NCBI GenBank assembly: GCA_902784615.1
Contig: CACZVN010000012.1
Span: 1-64,000, forward strand
Length of the DNA stretch: 64,000 nt
Source of the DNA: an uncultured Prevotellaceae bacterium
GTDB taxonomy: Bacteria; Bacteroidota; Bacteroidia; Bacteroidales; Bacteroidaceae
Direction of reading: 5' to 3'
In this document: positions 9,007 through 18,284 of the stretch, piece after piece
Layout: every line of letters starts with the position of its first letter
Position numbering within the stretch: position 1 is the stretch's first letter
The notes under the pieces: generated by a model
Database searches by the model: none
What the model was told of the DNA's origin: nothing
The model's input: the letters and a program-made list of their open reading frames with translations, nothing else
Program-made: the position numbers and the translations under genes

Positions 9007-10575
9007 TTATTTGCGTGTAGCTTCTGTCTCTTCGCGCCTGACCTTATAGAAGTGATCGACGAAATCGATCTGCTCACGGTTGGGACGCATGATGAGCGAG
9101 GCACCGTTGGCAAACTGCATCGTGGTGGGTTTCGCATCGTCAAACGTAGGCCAGTAGGGCAGGCCCTTGGCATTGGGATTACCCGTCTTGATGAAGTTCA
9201 CCCAGTACTGCTGGATGATCTCTGAGACAGCGGCCTCAGCAGGATACTTGTCGGCCTGTGCCTGGAAGTGGCCATTGAGGAACATGATATCGTCGGCATG
9301 GGCCACACCACGACGACGGGGATCCTGAGAGAAGCTCACCTCTGAGGGCTGGGCGAGGAAGGCGGCGTAGGCAGGACTCTTGCCTGTCTTGGCCTGCAGA
9401 CTGACCCAAGCGTAGGAGGGCCATGCGAAACCCATATCGCGGAAAGCATCGCCAAAGCCGTGCCAGGCCTCATCATCAGTAGCGCCAGGATAGACCTTCA
9501 GGGCCTCAGCAGCCATATCACCAAAGATAGCCTCGACGGTCTTCTGATAGTTCTCTGCCGTCATGTTACCTGGTGCGAAGAGGGCACCCTCGTCAGAGTT
9601 GGTCATCACGATGATGGGTACGTCATTATATTCACCACGCTCGTAGAGGCGGTACTGGTCGTCGCAGATGACATAGCCATCGACACAGGGCCAGAAGCCG
9701 GCAAAGCCCACATCACCGTCGCAGAGTGCCATGGCGTCCATCTTGCGCATCTGTTTGATGTTCTTCTTCTTCAGATGCTTCTGAAAGGCCAGACCCTGTT
9801 GTTCGGCTCCCTTCTGTGAGGCATCCATGCCCAGTGTGCGTGGGGCGTCGCGCCAGGGGGCAAACGAACCTCCGCTCTGACTGATGCTACCATGGAAGAG
9901 ACCCTTGGCGAGCGGAGAGGCACAGAGCATGCTACAGCTGATGGCACCAGCACTCTCGCCAGCGATAGTGACCTTTGAGGGGTCGCCACCGAAGTTGGCG
10001 ATATTACGCTGTACCCACTGCAGGGCGTAGATCTGGTCGAGGATACCATAGTTGCCACAGTGGCCCTCAGGATCTTCTTTTGCGAGTTCAGGATGGGCCA
10101 GGAAGCCCAGTGCTCCCGTACGGTACTCGACGCTGACCACGACGATGCCACGCTGGGCGAGGTTTTTCCACATATCACCACCATACCACTCTGTCTGGAA
10201 ACCACCACCATGGATCCATACTAAGACGGGCAGTTTGTCGCTGGCAGAGGTAGCAGGGGTAACAATACCCAGATAGAGACAGTCCTCATTCATCATGTCA
10301 GCCGTACGGCCAGGACGTGTGGGCTGTGGAGGCATGGGACCGAACTCGTCGCATACTCTCACCCCCTCCCAAGCCTTGGCAGGCTGTGGAGCGCGCCAAC
10401 GCAGGTCACCCACAGGGGGCGCAGCGTAGGGGATGGCTTTATAGACGGCCAACGAACCGTCGAGCACTCCTTCCACATCACCCGTCTCCACGTGCGTTTT
10501 CAATAATGGCTGGCTCTGCACATTGGCAGTCAGACCCAGCAGTCCGAAGACCAGCAAAAACAAATACTTTTTCAT
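9007..10575 (-). CDS. Secreted type-B carboxylesterase
   Basis: A 522-residue alpha/beta hydrolase with signal peptide MKKYLFLLVFGLLGLTANVQ. Diagnostic motifs are EDCLYL near residue 105, the nucleophile elbow GESAGA with Ser about 206, SDEG with Glu about 329, and the His in VAHADD about 425. The family hydrolyses carboxylic esters, often acetyl or aryl esters on plant polymers. It is a paralogue of the esterase at 13190. It is probably periplasmic, converging on the GH3 gene, so a shared role in removing ester decorations from glucans or xylans is reasonable but unproven. Confidence 0.88.
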   Translation of the reverse strand: MKKYLFLLVFGLLGLTANVQSQPLLKTHVETGDVEGVLDGSLAVYKAIPYAAPPVGDLRWRAPQPAKAWEGVRVCDEFGPMPPQPTRPGRTADMMNEDCLYLGIVTPATSASDKLPVLVWIHGGGFQTEWYGGDMWKNLAQRGIVVVSVEYRTGALGFLAHPELAKEDPEGHCGNYGILDQIYALQWVQRNIANFGGDPSKVTIAGESAGAISCSMLCASPLAKGLFHGSISQSGGSFAPWRDAPRTLGMDASQKGAEQQGLAFQKHLKKKNIKQMRKMDAMALCDGDVGFAGFWPCVDGYVICDDQYRLYERGEYNDVPIIVMTNSDEGALFAPGNMTAENYQKTVEAIFGDMAAEALKVYPGATDDEAWHGFGDAFRDMGFAWPSYAWVSLQAKTGKSPAYAAFLAQPSEVSFSQDPRRRGVAHADDIMFLNGHFQAQADKYPAEAAVSEIIQQYWVNFIKTGNPNAKGLPYWPTFDDAKPTTMQFANGASLIMRPNREQIDFVDHFYKVRREETEATRK

Positions 10576-10610
10576 CTTTCCTTCTTGTTTTTAGTTAGGA
10601 TATAATATAG

Positions 10611-11432
10611 TTATGAGCGAATAGTAACGGATGGCGGAATCTCGTACATGACCTTGGCGTGGTTGGTACGAATGAGTTGGCTGTCGAGACAATGTCCTGT
10701 GACGCGGTCGATGGTGTCTCGGAATACCTGACCGTTGCGATAGATGCCCCCTTCCTCCCGTGAGAAATATTCGTTTTCGGCATGGATGTGGAAGGTGTGG
10801 GGCAGGAGTTTCGCAGCACGGAGTTCTCCACACAGATACTCGTCATCTACCCAGAGACGGAGCTGGTAGGTATTGTCTGTCTCGTTCTTAACACGGTAGT
10901 CGATGTAATTATACGAGATGCTGGTGCCTGTACCGAAGGGAATCTGACGGCCAAAGTCGGGAAAGAGATCCAAACCGTCGTGATGATGATGCTCCGTAAT
11001 GGTCAGTTCACTATGCAACACCATCCAGTGGATCAGGTTCGACAGTTGGCACAAACCGCCTCCGATGCCCTGTGAGGGTTGTCCTTTGGCAATGGTAAGT
11101 CCTTCTTTGTAACCTTTCCGTTTACTGGTTCGTCCAATCTGTTTCCAGACGGAGAAGGTCTCTCCCGGGCGGATGAGTAGTCCGTCGATATGGCTGACTG
11201 CCAGGGCAAGGTTGGTGGCCTTGTTCTCCTGTAGTTGCATGTTGACATTACCCAGCCGACGACGGATGAGGGAGTTGTGCCGATACACAAGAACGGGCAA
11301 AGGTGTCTTTGTCCGTTCCTTGGCAAAAAGCGTCTTCTGAAGCATGTCCTTCAGATGACGCTTCATGATCTCTTTCTCCATCGAAAGCCGATAGGCGAAA
11401 GGGGACATCTCGCAAAACAGTTTCCGTTTCAT
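10611..11432 (-). CDS. VanW family protein
   Basis: A 273-residue protein with the VanW core: RPGETFSVWKQIG near residue 92 and the signature GGGLCQLSN about residue 126, followed by HHHHDGLDLFPD and IPFGTG. VanW proteins occur near vancomycin-resistance genes but also stand alone in many bacteria, and their function is not known. No vanHAX-like genes are present here, so no resistance is implied. There is no signal peptide. The TATCTTTG box ends only eight bases before the ATG at 11432, so the transcript is nearly leaderless. Confidence 0.82.
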   Translation of the reverse strand: MKRKLFCEMSPFAYRLSMEKEIMKRHLKDMLQKTLFAKERTKTPLPVLVYRHNSLIRRRLGNVNMQLQENKATNLALAVSHIDGLLIRPGETFSVWKQIGRTSKRKGYKEGLTIAKGQPSQGIGGGLCQLSNLIHWMVLHSELTITEHHHHDGLDLFPDFGRQIPFGTGTSISYNYIDYRVKNETDNTYQLRLWVDDEYLCGELRAAKLLPHTFHIHAENEYFSREEGGIYRNGQVFRDTIDRVTGHCLDSQLIRTNHAKVMYEIPPSVTIRS

Positions 11433-11440
11433 TCTATCTG

Positions 11441-11448
11441 CAAAGATA
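11441..11448 (-). promoter_or_regulatory. -7 box TATCTTTG for vanW-like gene
   Basis: Consensus -7 box on the minus strand. It is eight bases from the start codon. Confidence 0.6.
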
Positions 11449-11535
11449 CGGAATTTGTCGCAGAGTTGTATCTTTTGGAGCTAAAATTTACGATACTTTA
11501 TGAAGATGACCCCTTTTTTGAGAATCCCCTATCTG

Positions 11536-12921
11536 TTATTTATTCTTTTCGCGGATATGCTCCTCATATTCCGCCAGTTCGCGCTCACCGATATGTGCGA
11601 GACCATAGTGCTCGTCGTGCTGAGAGAAGTCGAGACCCACCTTTTCACTGAAGACAGAGACGCGCATGGGAATCAGCATGTCGATGAGTTTATAGCCTAC
11701 CCAGCTCATGGCAAAGGTATAGACGAACACGATAACGATGGCCAGCAGATGGTAGAGGAAGACCACGAATCCGTCCCATGTGCCTGCAATCAGGCCTTCC
11801 TGAATGAAGATACCTGTCAGCACTGTACCAAAGATACCACCTGTACCATGGGTGGGGAACACATCGAGGGCATCATCGATGCGTGAATGCGAACGCCAAT
11901 AGACGGCGATGTTACAGATCAGTGTGATGACAAAGGCTATGAAGATGCTCTGGCCTACGGTGACATAACCCGCAGACGGTGTGATGGCTACCAGACCAAC
12001 GACACAACCCACAGCAGCACCCATCGCGGAGGGCTTACGACCGCGCAGACAGTCAAAGAATATCCACGTCATCATAGCCGTTGCCGAAGCGGTATTGGTG
12101 TTCAGGAAAGCCTTGATGGCCTGTCCGTCGGCATGGAGCGAGGAACCTGCGTTGAAACCGAACCATCCCAGCCACAGCATGGCGGCACCCAGAAGTACAA
12201 AGGGGATGTTGGCAGGCTCGCTCTTGCGGGTCTCCGCTTTTCTTCTTCCAAGGAAGATGGCACCTGCGAGGGCAGCGATACCACTTGAGGCATGGACAAC
12301 GATACCACCTGCGAAGTCGATAACGCCCCACTTCATGAACAGTCCTTCAGGATGCCATGTCATGTGGGCCAACGGACAGTAGATGACAAAGAAGAAGAAC
12401 ATCATAAAAAACATATAGGCTGAGAAGCGTACACGCTCGGCAAACGAGCCAGTGATCAGCGACGGTGTGATGATGGCGAACTTCATCTGGAACAGGGCAA
12501 ACAGTGCCAGTGGTATGGAGGCGCCACCTAATATATTACCTGCGGGTGTGGTATAGACGGCTCCACCCACGCCATGGAACATCGGGAACGTCAATGGATT
12601 ACCAATGATACCGCCAATATCGTCGCCAAAGCACAGCGAGAAGCCGATGACCACCCATAGCACGGATATCAGTCCCATGGCGATAAACGACTGGAGCATC
12701 GTCGATATCACATTTTTTGCCCCCACCATACCGCCATAGAAAAATGACAGTCCTGGTGTCATCATCAATACGAAAATCGTGGCCGTAATCAGCCAAGCCA
12801 CATCGGCTGCCGAAATCACTGACCAGTCACACTCAAATGTAGGTTCACCTACAAACACACCTGTGAGGGCAATCAATGTCATTGCCGTCATCAGAATCAC
12901 CCAACGTTTCTTTACCTTCAT
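11536..12921 (-). CDS. amt: Ammonium transporter (Amt)
   Basis: A 461-residue channel with an N-terminal signal-like helix and eleven further membrane segments. TPGLSFFYGGMV, the pore-histidine region HASSG about residue 208 and THGTGG about residue 354 are hallmarks of Amt/MEP proteins, which conduct ammonia across the inner membrane. The C-terminal tail is longer than the minimal family. No glnK gene is adjacent, unlike in many genomes. A minus-strand TAATTTTG box lies 34 bases upstream. Confidence 0.93.
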   Translation of the reverse strand: MKVKKRWVILMTAMTLIALTGVFVGEPTFECDWSVISAADVAWLITATIFVLMMTPGLSFFYGGMVGAKNVISTMLQSFIAMGLISVLWVVIGFSLCFGDDIGGIIGNPLTFPMFHGVGGAVYTTPAGNILGGASIPLALFALFQMKFAIITPSLITGSFAERVRFSAYMFFMMFFFFVIYCPLAHMTWHPEGLFMKWGVIDFAGGIVVHASSGIAALAGAIFLGRRKAETRKSEPANIPFVLLGAAMLWLGWFGFNAGSSLHADGQAIKAFLNTNTASATAMMTWIFFDCLRGRKPSAMGAAVGCVVGLVAITPSAGYVTVGQSIFIAFVITLICNIAVYWRSHSRIDDALDVFPTHGTGGIFGTVLTGIFIQEGLIAGTWDGFVVFLYHLLAIVIVFVYTFAMSWVGYKLIDMLIPMRVSVFSEKVGLDFSQHDEHYGLAHIGERELAEYEEHIREKNK

Positions 12922-12954
12922 GTCTTTTTTTGATTATTTGAATACTTTCGACTG

Positions 12955-12962
12955 CAAAATTA
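12955..12962 (-). promoter_or_regulatory. -7 box TAATTTTG for amt
   Basis: Matches TAnnTTTG on the minus strand 34 bases upstream of the amt start. Confidence 0.5.
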
Positions 12963-13059
12963 TACATACTGTCGGCAACAAAATCGTTTTTCCGCCACTT
13001 TGATTCTTCGAATACGGCAAAACTTACATTCTGTTATAAAACGAGCATGATTTTGAACA

Positions 13060-13094
13060 AATTGAAAGGGTTCGTATTGGTTATCCTTTCAATT
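13060..13094. other. Hairpin upstream of esterase gene
   Basis: A 10-bp inverted repeat (AATTGAAAGG / CCTTTCAATT, 15-base loop) stands in the 268-base gap between amt and the second esterase. It could be a leader structure or an operator. No clear TAnnTTTG box was found for the esterase in this gap. Confidence 0.35.
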
Positions 13095-13189
13095 TTCTTT
13101 CAGCCTTGGATTAAACCTTTTGTAAATTTTGGAGTCTAATACATCGATATTATTACCTAATCAACTGTACAATTGTATAAAACTAACTT

Positions 13190-14698
13190 ATGAAAAAACT
13201 GTTTTTGCCTCTTCTGCTCATGGTAGCAGTATCTGCTCATGCGACAGAGAATCCCGTGTTAACGATCGAAGGTGGTCAGGTTCAGGGTGTATTGGCCGAC
13301 GATCATCCTGACGTGTTTGTCTATCGCGGCATCCCTTATGCTGCACCTCCTATCAAGGAGAACCGTTGGAAGGAACCGCAGCCTATCGTGCCTTGGAAAG
13401 GTGTGAAGATCTGCGACACCTTTGGCCATCCCAGTTATCAGGCCGTCCAGTATCCTGGCGGCTACTACACTGAGTGGGGCTATGGCAAGGAGGCTCCCTA
13501 TAGCGAAGACTGTCTGTATCTGAATGTATGGACTAAGGCTCCCGGTCAGGTGAATAAGAAACTGCCTGTAGCCCTGTGGATCCATGGTGGCGGCTATCGT
13601 GAGGGCTTTGGCTCAGAACCGGAGTTCGATGGTCAGGAATGGGGTGCCAAGGACGTGGTGCTTGTCTCGATTAACTATCGTCTGGGCGTGTTTGGTTTCC
13701 TCGTTCACCCGGCCCTGTCTGCAGAGAGTCCTCACAAGGTTTCTGGCAATTACGGTATCCTCGATCAGATCGAAGCCCTGAAGTGGATTCAGAAGAACAT
13801 TGAGCAGTTTGGTGGCGATCCCAATAATGTGACCATCTTCGGACAGAGCGCAGGTGGTGGTAGTGTGCGTACCCTTTGTGAGAGCCCACTGGCCCGTGGT
13901 CTGTTCCACAAGGCTGTCATCATGAGTGCTCAGGGCCTGAGCATCCCCGATGCCAATGGCAACCCGATGGGTGCCCGTTACAGTGGCGGTACTTTTGCCG
14001 ATGCTGAAGCCAAGGCCAAGAAAGTGTTCGATTGGGCAGGTCTGACTGATCTGGAGAAGATGCGTGCTGCATCCACTGAGACTGTCTTCGCGCTGAACAC
14101 TCTCTACCACCAGATCAACAGCGATGGTCAGCAGGCTGGCGGCCCCATGGCAGCCATGTTCCGTGGTCTGCCCTTCATGCCCATGATCGACGGTTATGTC
14201 TGTGTGAAGAGTTTCGACGATGCCACCCGTCAGGGCACACTGGCTGATGTTCCTTATATGATTGGTTTCACCTTGAACGATATGGGCAATATGTCTCCCA
14301 ACATCGCTGAGTTCTGTAAGGTCCGCGATCAGAAGGGTGGTAAGGCTTGGGCTTACGAGTTTGCCCGTCCGTTGCCCGATGACGGTTCTCATCCTGAGGT
14401 GACCGTTCGTCTGAAGGGTGCTTTCCACTCCAGCGACCTCTGGTTCGTGTTCAAGAGCCTGAAGCACTGTTGGCGTCCTTGGACTCAGGGTGACTGGGAT
14501 CTCTCCGAGAAGATGCTTACTGCCTGGACCAACTTCGTGAAGTACAGCGATCCTAACGGTCCTCAGGGTGGCGCGTGGTCTCCCTGCACAGAGAAGAACC
14601 CCAAGTTCATGGTGTTCAAACTCAACGACAAGGATGCTGAGGCTTCCTTCTTCGGTGATCCTGAGATTGCCCCCCGGCCACAGGGATTCCCCTTCTAA
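13190..14698 (+). CDS. Secreted type-B carboxylesterase
   Basis: A 502-residue paralogue of the esterase at 9007, with signal peptide MKKLFLPLLLMVAVSAHA, EDCLYLNVWT, nucleophile elbow GQSAGG (Ser about 219) and the His in FHSSD about 412. The catalytic-acid segment reads LNDMGN rather than the usual SDEG, so Asp may replace Glu or the acid may be displaced. It probably hydrolyses esters in the periplasm. It is monocistronic, ending at a clear terminator. Confidence 0.86.
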   Translation: MKKLFLPLLLMVAVSAHATENPVLTIEGGQVQGVLADDHPDVFVYRGIPYAAPPIKENRWKEPQPIVPWKGVKICDTFGHPSYQAVQYPGGYYTEWGYGKEAPYSEDCLYLNVWTKAPGQVNKKLPVALWIHGGGYREGFGSEPEFDGQEWGAKDVVLVSINYRLGVFGFLVHPALSAESPHKVSGNYGILDQIEALKWIQKNIEQFGGDPNNVTIFGQSAGGGSVRTLCESPLARGLFHKAVIMSAQGLSIPDANGNPMGARYSGGTFADAEAKAKKVFDWAGLTDLEKMRAASTETVFALNTLYHQINSDGQQAGGPMAAMFRGLPFMPMIDGYVCVKSFDDATRQGTLADVPYMIGFTLNDMGNMSPNIAEFCKVRDQKGGKAWAYEFARPLPDDGSHPEVTVRLKGAFHSSDLWFVFKSLKHCWRPWTQGDWDLSEKMLTAWTNFVKYSDPNGPQGGAWSPCTEKNPKFMVFKLNDKDAEASFFGDPEIAPRPQGFPF

Positions 14699-14700
14699 CA

Positions 14701-14730
14701 AAAAAGCCTCGGCATGAGCCGGGGCTTTTT
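14701..14730. terminator. Bidirectional terminator
   Basis: A 13-bp stem with one T-G pair and loop ATGA, flanked by A5 and T5 (14701-14730), separates the convergent esterase and acyltransferase genes. Confidence 0.85.
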
Positions 14731-15748
14731 ACAACACTTTTTTGACACCTGGAATCATCCTGACTAACCACGTCAGGAGGAAGGAAAGGATGGTGGTGAC
14801 AACGCCAATGAAGAGGAATTTACCAAAGGCGCCCATCCAGATGCCATCCACTATATCCTGAAGGACTAACATGAGTAATAGGTGGAAGACGTAGGCACCG
14901 TATGACTGGGCGGCGCACCACTGCCAGAAACGGGAGGTGGCACTGATACATTCGCGGAACAACCAGATCAGGCCGAAGCTGATAAAGATGCACATCAACG
15001 ACTCGTAGATGCCAAACCACTCCCACACAAAAGCATTCCATGGTCCGTCATCGCGCAGGTAATTGCCTGCTGCCAAAGCCGCGCCAATGAGCAAAGTCGT
15101 CAGGCCGGTACCATTTCCCATCTTCTCAAGCCACTGGAAACGATAGGCCAGAATACCCAACACGAACATCATCACATATTGGAGATAGTGGGCAGGCTCC
15201 ATAGGCAGGGGGATAATGCCAAAGGGCCAGATCCAATGGTCCTGAGGACTGACCTGACGGATGAAGTAACTGCCGACGCCCATGAGCAGGGCGACAATGA
15301 GCAGGCCAATGATCGTGGGCTTGGAGTCGCACTTCTGATCAATAGGCTTCACCCACTGACGTATCAACGCATAGACAAGGCAGAACACCAACAGACTCTC
15401 GACAAACCACATGTGGCCAATCTCCGGTTTGCCAGTTAAGACGCAGATAATGCTTCCCATAAAGAGTAGAGGAATACCCAAGCGGAGCAGTTTCTTTTGG
15501 ACAAACTGTTTAGTACCCTGCTTATCATAACTCCTTGGCACGAAATAGCCTGAGATAAAGAAGTAAAGTCCCATGAAGAAGGCGGCATTGGTGGAGAAGA
15601 AATGCCAGATCCAGGGCATAAACTCAGCTGGATTGGATGGCGTATAAGCCCAACCGCCACCATTGCCGTAAGCCTGTCCGGCGTGGTGCATGATCACCAA
15701 TACCGTCAGGCATACCTTCAGATTATCGAGATAATATAAACGTTTCAT
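14729..15748 (-). CDS. Acyltransferase family 3 membrane protein
   Basis: A 339-residue integral membrane protein of about ten helices. The N-terminal RLYYLDNLKVCLTVLVIMHHAG carries the conserved His pair of the acyltransferase-3 family, here given by its key residues LDNLK and HHAG. Such proteins O-acylate sugars or lipids at the membrane. The target is unknown; there is no adjacent glycan cluster on this strand. The TATCTTTG box ends only six bases before the ATG, which predicts a leaderless mRNA. Confidence 0.8.
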   Translation of the reverse strand: MKRLYYLDNLKVCLTVLVIMHHAGQAYGNGGGWAYTPSNPAEFMPWIWHFFSTNAAFFMGLYFFISGYFVPRSYDKQGTKQFVQKKLLRLGIPLLFMGSIICVLTGKPEIGHMWFVESLLVFCLVYALIRQWVKPIDQKCDSKPTIIGLLIVALLMGVGSYFIRQVSPQDHWIWPFGIIPLPMEPAHYLQYVMMFVLGILAYRFQWLEKMGNGTGLTTLLIGAALAAGNYLRDDGPWNAFVWEWFGIYESLMCIFISFGLIWLFRECISATSRFWQWCAAQSYGAYVFHLLLMLVLQDIVDGIWMGAFGKFLFIGVVTTILSFLLTWLVRMIPGVKKVL

Positions 15749-15753
15749 CGCTG

Positions 15754-15761
15754 CAAAGATA
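15754..15761 (-). promoter_or_regulatory. -7 box TATCTTTG for acyltransferase
   Basis: The box ends six bases before the ATG at 15748, close to the expected distance to the transcription start itself. Confidence 0.6.
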
Positions 15762-15771
15762 CAACTTTTTT

Positions 15772-18135
15772 TTAGAACTCCACGCGATAGGCGATATTTG
15801 GGAAGGTCAGCGAAGTGTATTTATCCACGATCTCATGCGTCTTCAGGTCGAAGGTCTGACCCTGGAAGGTTTTCATCTGCAGATACTCTAAGATGAAGTG
15901 GTGCGAGGTGTGCTTCTTGTTGATGGTGTATTTCACGGAGAAGGCATAGCCCACTTTCATACCCATCTGGGCACAGAAGGGATCAAGACCATCGTCATTA
16001 GGGATCGACTTGTCGGGGCGCTTCATCACATCCTCGAAGGTGATGCCCTCAGGGATGGGGGTATAGCGATCACCACCCATCAATGTGAGTCGTCCGTTAA
16101 GGCCGAAGACATTCTTCTTGCTCTTGCCTACCATCCACTCCTTACCTCCTAAGATATTCGTGATATAGCCACGATCCTGGCGCGTGTGATGCCACTCGCC
16201 CTGGGCATCACGATACTCCGACTTAAAGATACTGGCAGTGAACATACCATAGAAGCCATCCTTCAGATAACGCTCCAGCGTGAGGTCGATACCATAGTTA
16301 CGACCCGTACCTTCGTTCACCAAGGCCCGATCCTGGAAGAAGTTGGTATGGTTAATAATAGAATAGGTGGTGCCCTGCTCCACAGGTACATCAAAGAGCC
16401 ACTGCCAATAGGGCTCGATCTTCAGCATGGCATTCTCGCCCAAGCGCTGGGCAAAGGAGGCCGAGATATGGTGCGAGCGCGTCAGTCCGAGATCCTCATT
16501 GGGGTTCTTGCCATCCATCATGACAAAGTAGGTATCTGTACTCTCCTTGCGGCTGTTCAGGGCGTATGCCAGCGAGAGGGTGCTCGAAGGCGAGGTCTTG
16601 TACTGCACACTGACACGAGGTTCAATAAGCCACTGGTTATTCAGATTGAACCACATCACATTGACACCAGCCACCGTAGAGAGCCGGCGGCTCAGTGCCA
16701 CCTTATGACTGCTATAGAGGCGCGTCAGACCAGTATGGTCCTTCGACTCATAGACACGATACAAGGGACCTCCGATCTCATGGATCCAGTCCAACCACGT
16801 GTTGAAGGCCAGATGCTGGTGCTCAAAGCCGTTCTGCATCGTATAGCGCGATGACAGCTTTTGCTGGTGCTGGGCACTGATGATGATGTTCCACTGCGAG
16901 TTACGCCCGTCCATACCTGGGGTCTGGTTCATCTGTTCATCGTAGTTGTTGATTCCCAGTTTCCTGTAGGTACTTGTGTATGCCACGCTGGAGTGGAGGG
17001 TTCCACCATTGTTAAAACGATAGGTGTGGTTAAGTCCTGCAGCATAGTTACTTTGGCGAGACCATGAGTCGTTCATATCCCACAGCGTCTCCCACTCCGA
17101 CACGTCAGGAACCTCATTCTCGTAGTGGTCGAGAAGCCCCGTGAACCATACGGCGAAGGTACCCGCCTTCGTGGTGGGCATGTTCAGTTTGAAACTCAGA
17201 TCCTGATAGTCGAGCGTCTCATTTTCCATATTGATAGCGTGCAGTTTCTTGGCAATCTCCAAGAAACTGTAGCGATAGTTTACAAGGTATGAGGCTTTCG
17301 AACCTTTTCCCAAGGGACCCTCCGAGGCGAAGTCCACACCTAAGGTTCCTACTTGGATGGCATGCTCGTATTTGCTGTTGTTACCCACGCGCATCTTCAT
17401 GTCAAAGGCACCAGAGAGGGCATTGCCAAACTCAGCCGGCATGGCACCAGTAAGGAAGTCGCTGTTGGCCAGCACCGTACCGTTGAGTGAGGTGAAAATA
17501 CCACCACCAGCTCCTGTGATCTCTGCGAAGTGGTTGGGGTTGTTCACCTCGACACCCTCCACGCGCCATTGCAACATCTGGGGCGAGTTACCATGGATAG
17601 AAATACCATTGGTGGCACCACCTGTGGCCACACCAGCAAACATCGAAGCAGTACGCGCAGGGTCGGCCATACCACCAGCATAACGGGTGGCTTCCTCGAC
17701 ACTGAACATACGGGCTCCTACCTGTGCCATCTCATTCAGAGGCAACTGCTTGTTCACACGGGGTTTGATGACCACCTCACCCAGTTCGGAGATGCTCTCG
17801 CGCATCTTTAACGAGAGCACCAGTTCCTTACCAGAACTCACCAGCTGTTCCTTCAGTAGCACGGGTTCGTAGCCAACATAACTTGCCCTGACGGAGTGTC
17901 GTCCAACAGGTACGTTATTTATAATAAAGATTCCGTCTAAGTCTGATACGGTGGCCAGTGTGGTACCGTTCTCCACCGTAATCGTTACGCCGATCATGGG
18001 CTCTCCTGAGGCCACGTCGCATACTTGTCCACGAACGGTCTGTGTGGCTTGCGGGGTTGTGGTTGATTTCTGTGCGTCTGCCACTGCAGGGAAAAGAAGC
18101 ATTGCTAATGTTGCTCCCAAAAACAATCTTTTCAT
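15772..18135 (-). CDS. TonB-dependent receptor with CarboxypepD-like domain
   Basis: A 787-residue outer-membrane receptor. Signal peptide MKRLFLGATLAMLLFPAVADA is followed by a carboxypeptidase-regulatory-like domain at about residues 30-115 (GEPMIGVTITVENG, SYVGYEP), then a plug and a beta-barrel ending YRVEF with the terminal aromatic residue usual for BAM substrates. No SusD partner follows, so it is more likely an ion, cofactor or peptide receptor than a glycan SusC. The ligand is not evident. A TACCTTTG box at 18251 may be its promoter. Confidence 0.85.
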   Translation of the reverse strand: MKRLFLGATLAMLLFPAVADAQKSTTTPQATQTVRGQVCDVASGEPMIGVTITVENGTTLATVSDLDGIFIINNVPVGRHSVRASYVGYEPVLLKEQLVSSGKELVLSLKMRESISELGEVVIKPRVNKQLPLNEMAQVGARMFSVEEATRYAGGMADPARTASMFAGVATGGATNGISIHGNSPQMLQWRVEGVEVNNPNHFAEITGAGGGIFTSLNGTVLANSDFLTGAMPAEFGNALSGAFDMKMRVGNNSKYEHAIQVGTLGVDFASEGPLGKGSKASYLVNYRYSFLEIAKKLHAINMENETLDYQDLSFKLNMPTTKAGTFAVWFTGLLDHYENEVPDVSEWETLWDMNDSWSRQSNYAAGLNHTYRFNNGGTLHSSVAYTSTYRKLGINNYDEQMNQTPGMDGRNSQWNIIISAQHQQKLSSRYTMQNGFEHQHLAFNTWLDWIHEIGGPLYRVYESKDHTGLTRLYSSHKVALSRRLSTVAGVNVMWFNLNNQWLIEPRVSVQYKTSPSSTLSLAYALNSRKESTDTYFVMMDGKNPNEDLGLTRSHHISASFAQRLGENAMLKIEPYWQWLFDVPVEQGTTYSIINHTNFFQDRALVNEGTGRNYGIDLTLERYLKDGFYGMFTASIFKSEYRDAQGEWHHTRQDRGYITNILGGKEWMVGKSKKNVFGLNGRLTLMGGDRYTPIPEGITFEDVMKRPDKSIPNDDGLDPFCAQMGMKVGYAFSVKYTINKKHTSHHFILEYLQMKTFQGQTFDLKTHEIVDKYTSLTFPNIAYRVEF

Positions 18136-18250
18136 CTTACAATACTAATTTATTTAAGTAATTCTCATATCGACTGCAAAGGTCGAAAAATGGTGATGCA
18201 ACCCAGTTGCAAACAATCTTGTTGCCAAATATTTTATCTATTTGACGGTG

Positions 18251-18258
18251 CAAAGGTA
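18251..18258 (-). promoter_or_regulatory. Possible -7 box for TonB receptor
   Basis: TACCTTTG on the minus strand, about 116 bases upstream of the receptor start and just downstream of the HAD gene. The leader would be about 110 bases and contains no recognised riboswitch. Confidence 0.35.
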
Positions 18259-18284
18259 GGAAAAGTTGCAGATGGAAGGATAGC

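Noticed and set aside
10611-11432. Vancomycin resistance locus from the VanW protein
   Set aside because: No vanHAX, vanRS or vanY-like genes are nearby; VanW occurs widely without resistance.
15772-18135. SusC-type glycan receptor
   Set aside because: No SusD partner and no glycan-processing gene in the same operon; the length is below typical SusC proteins.
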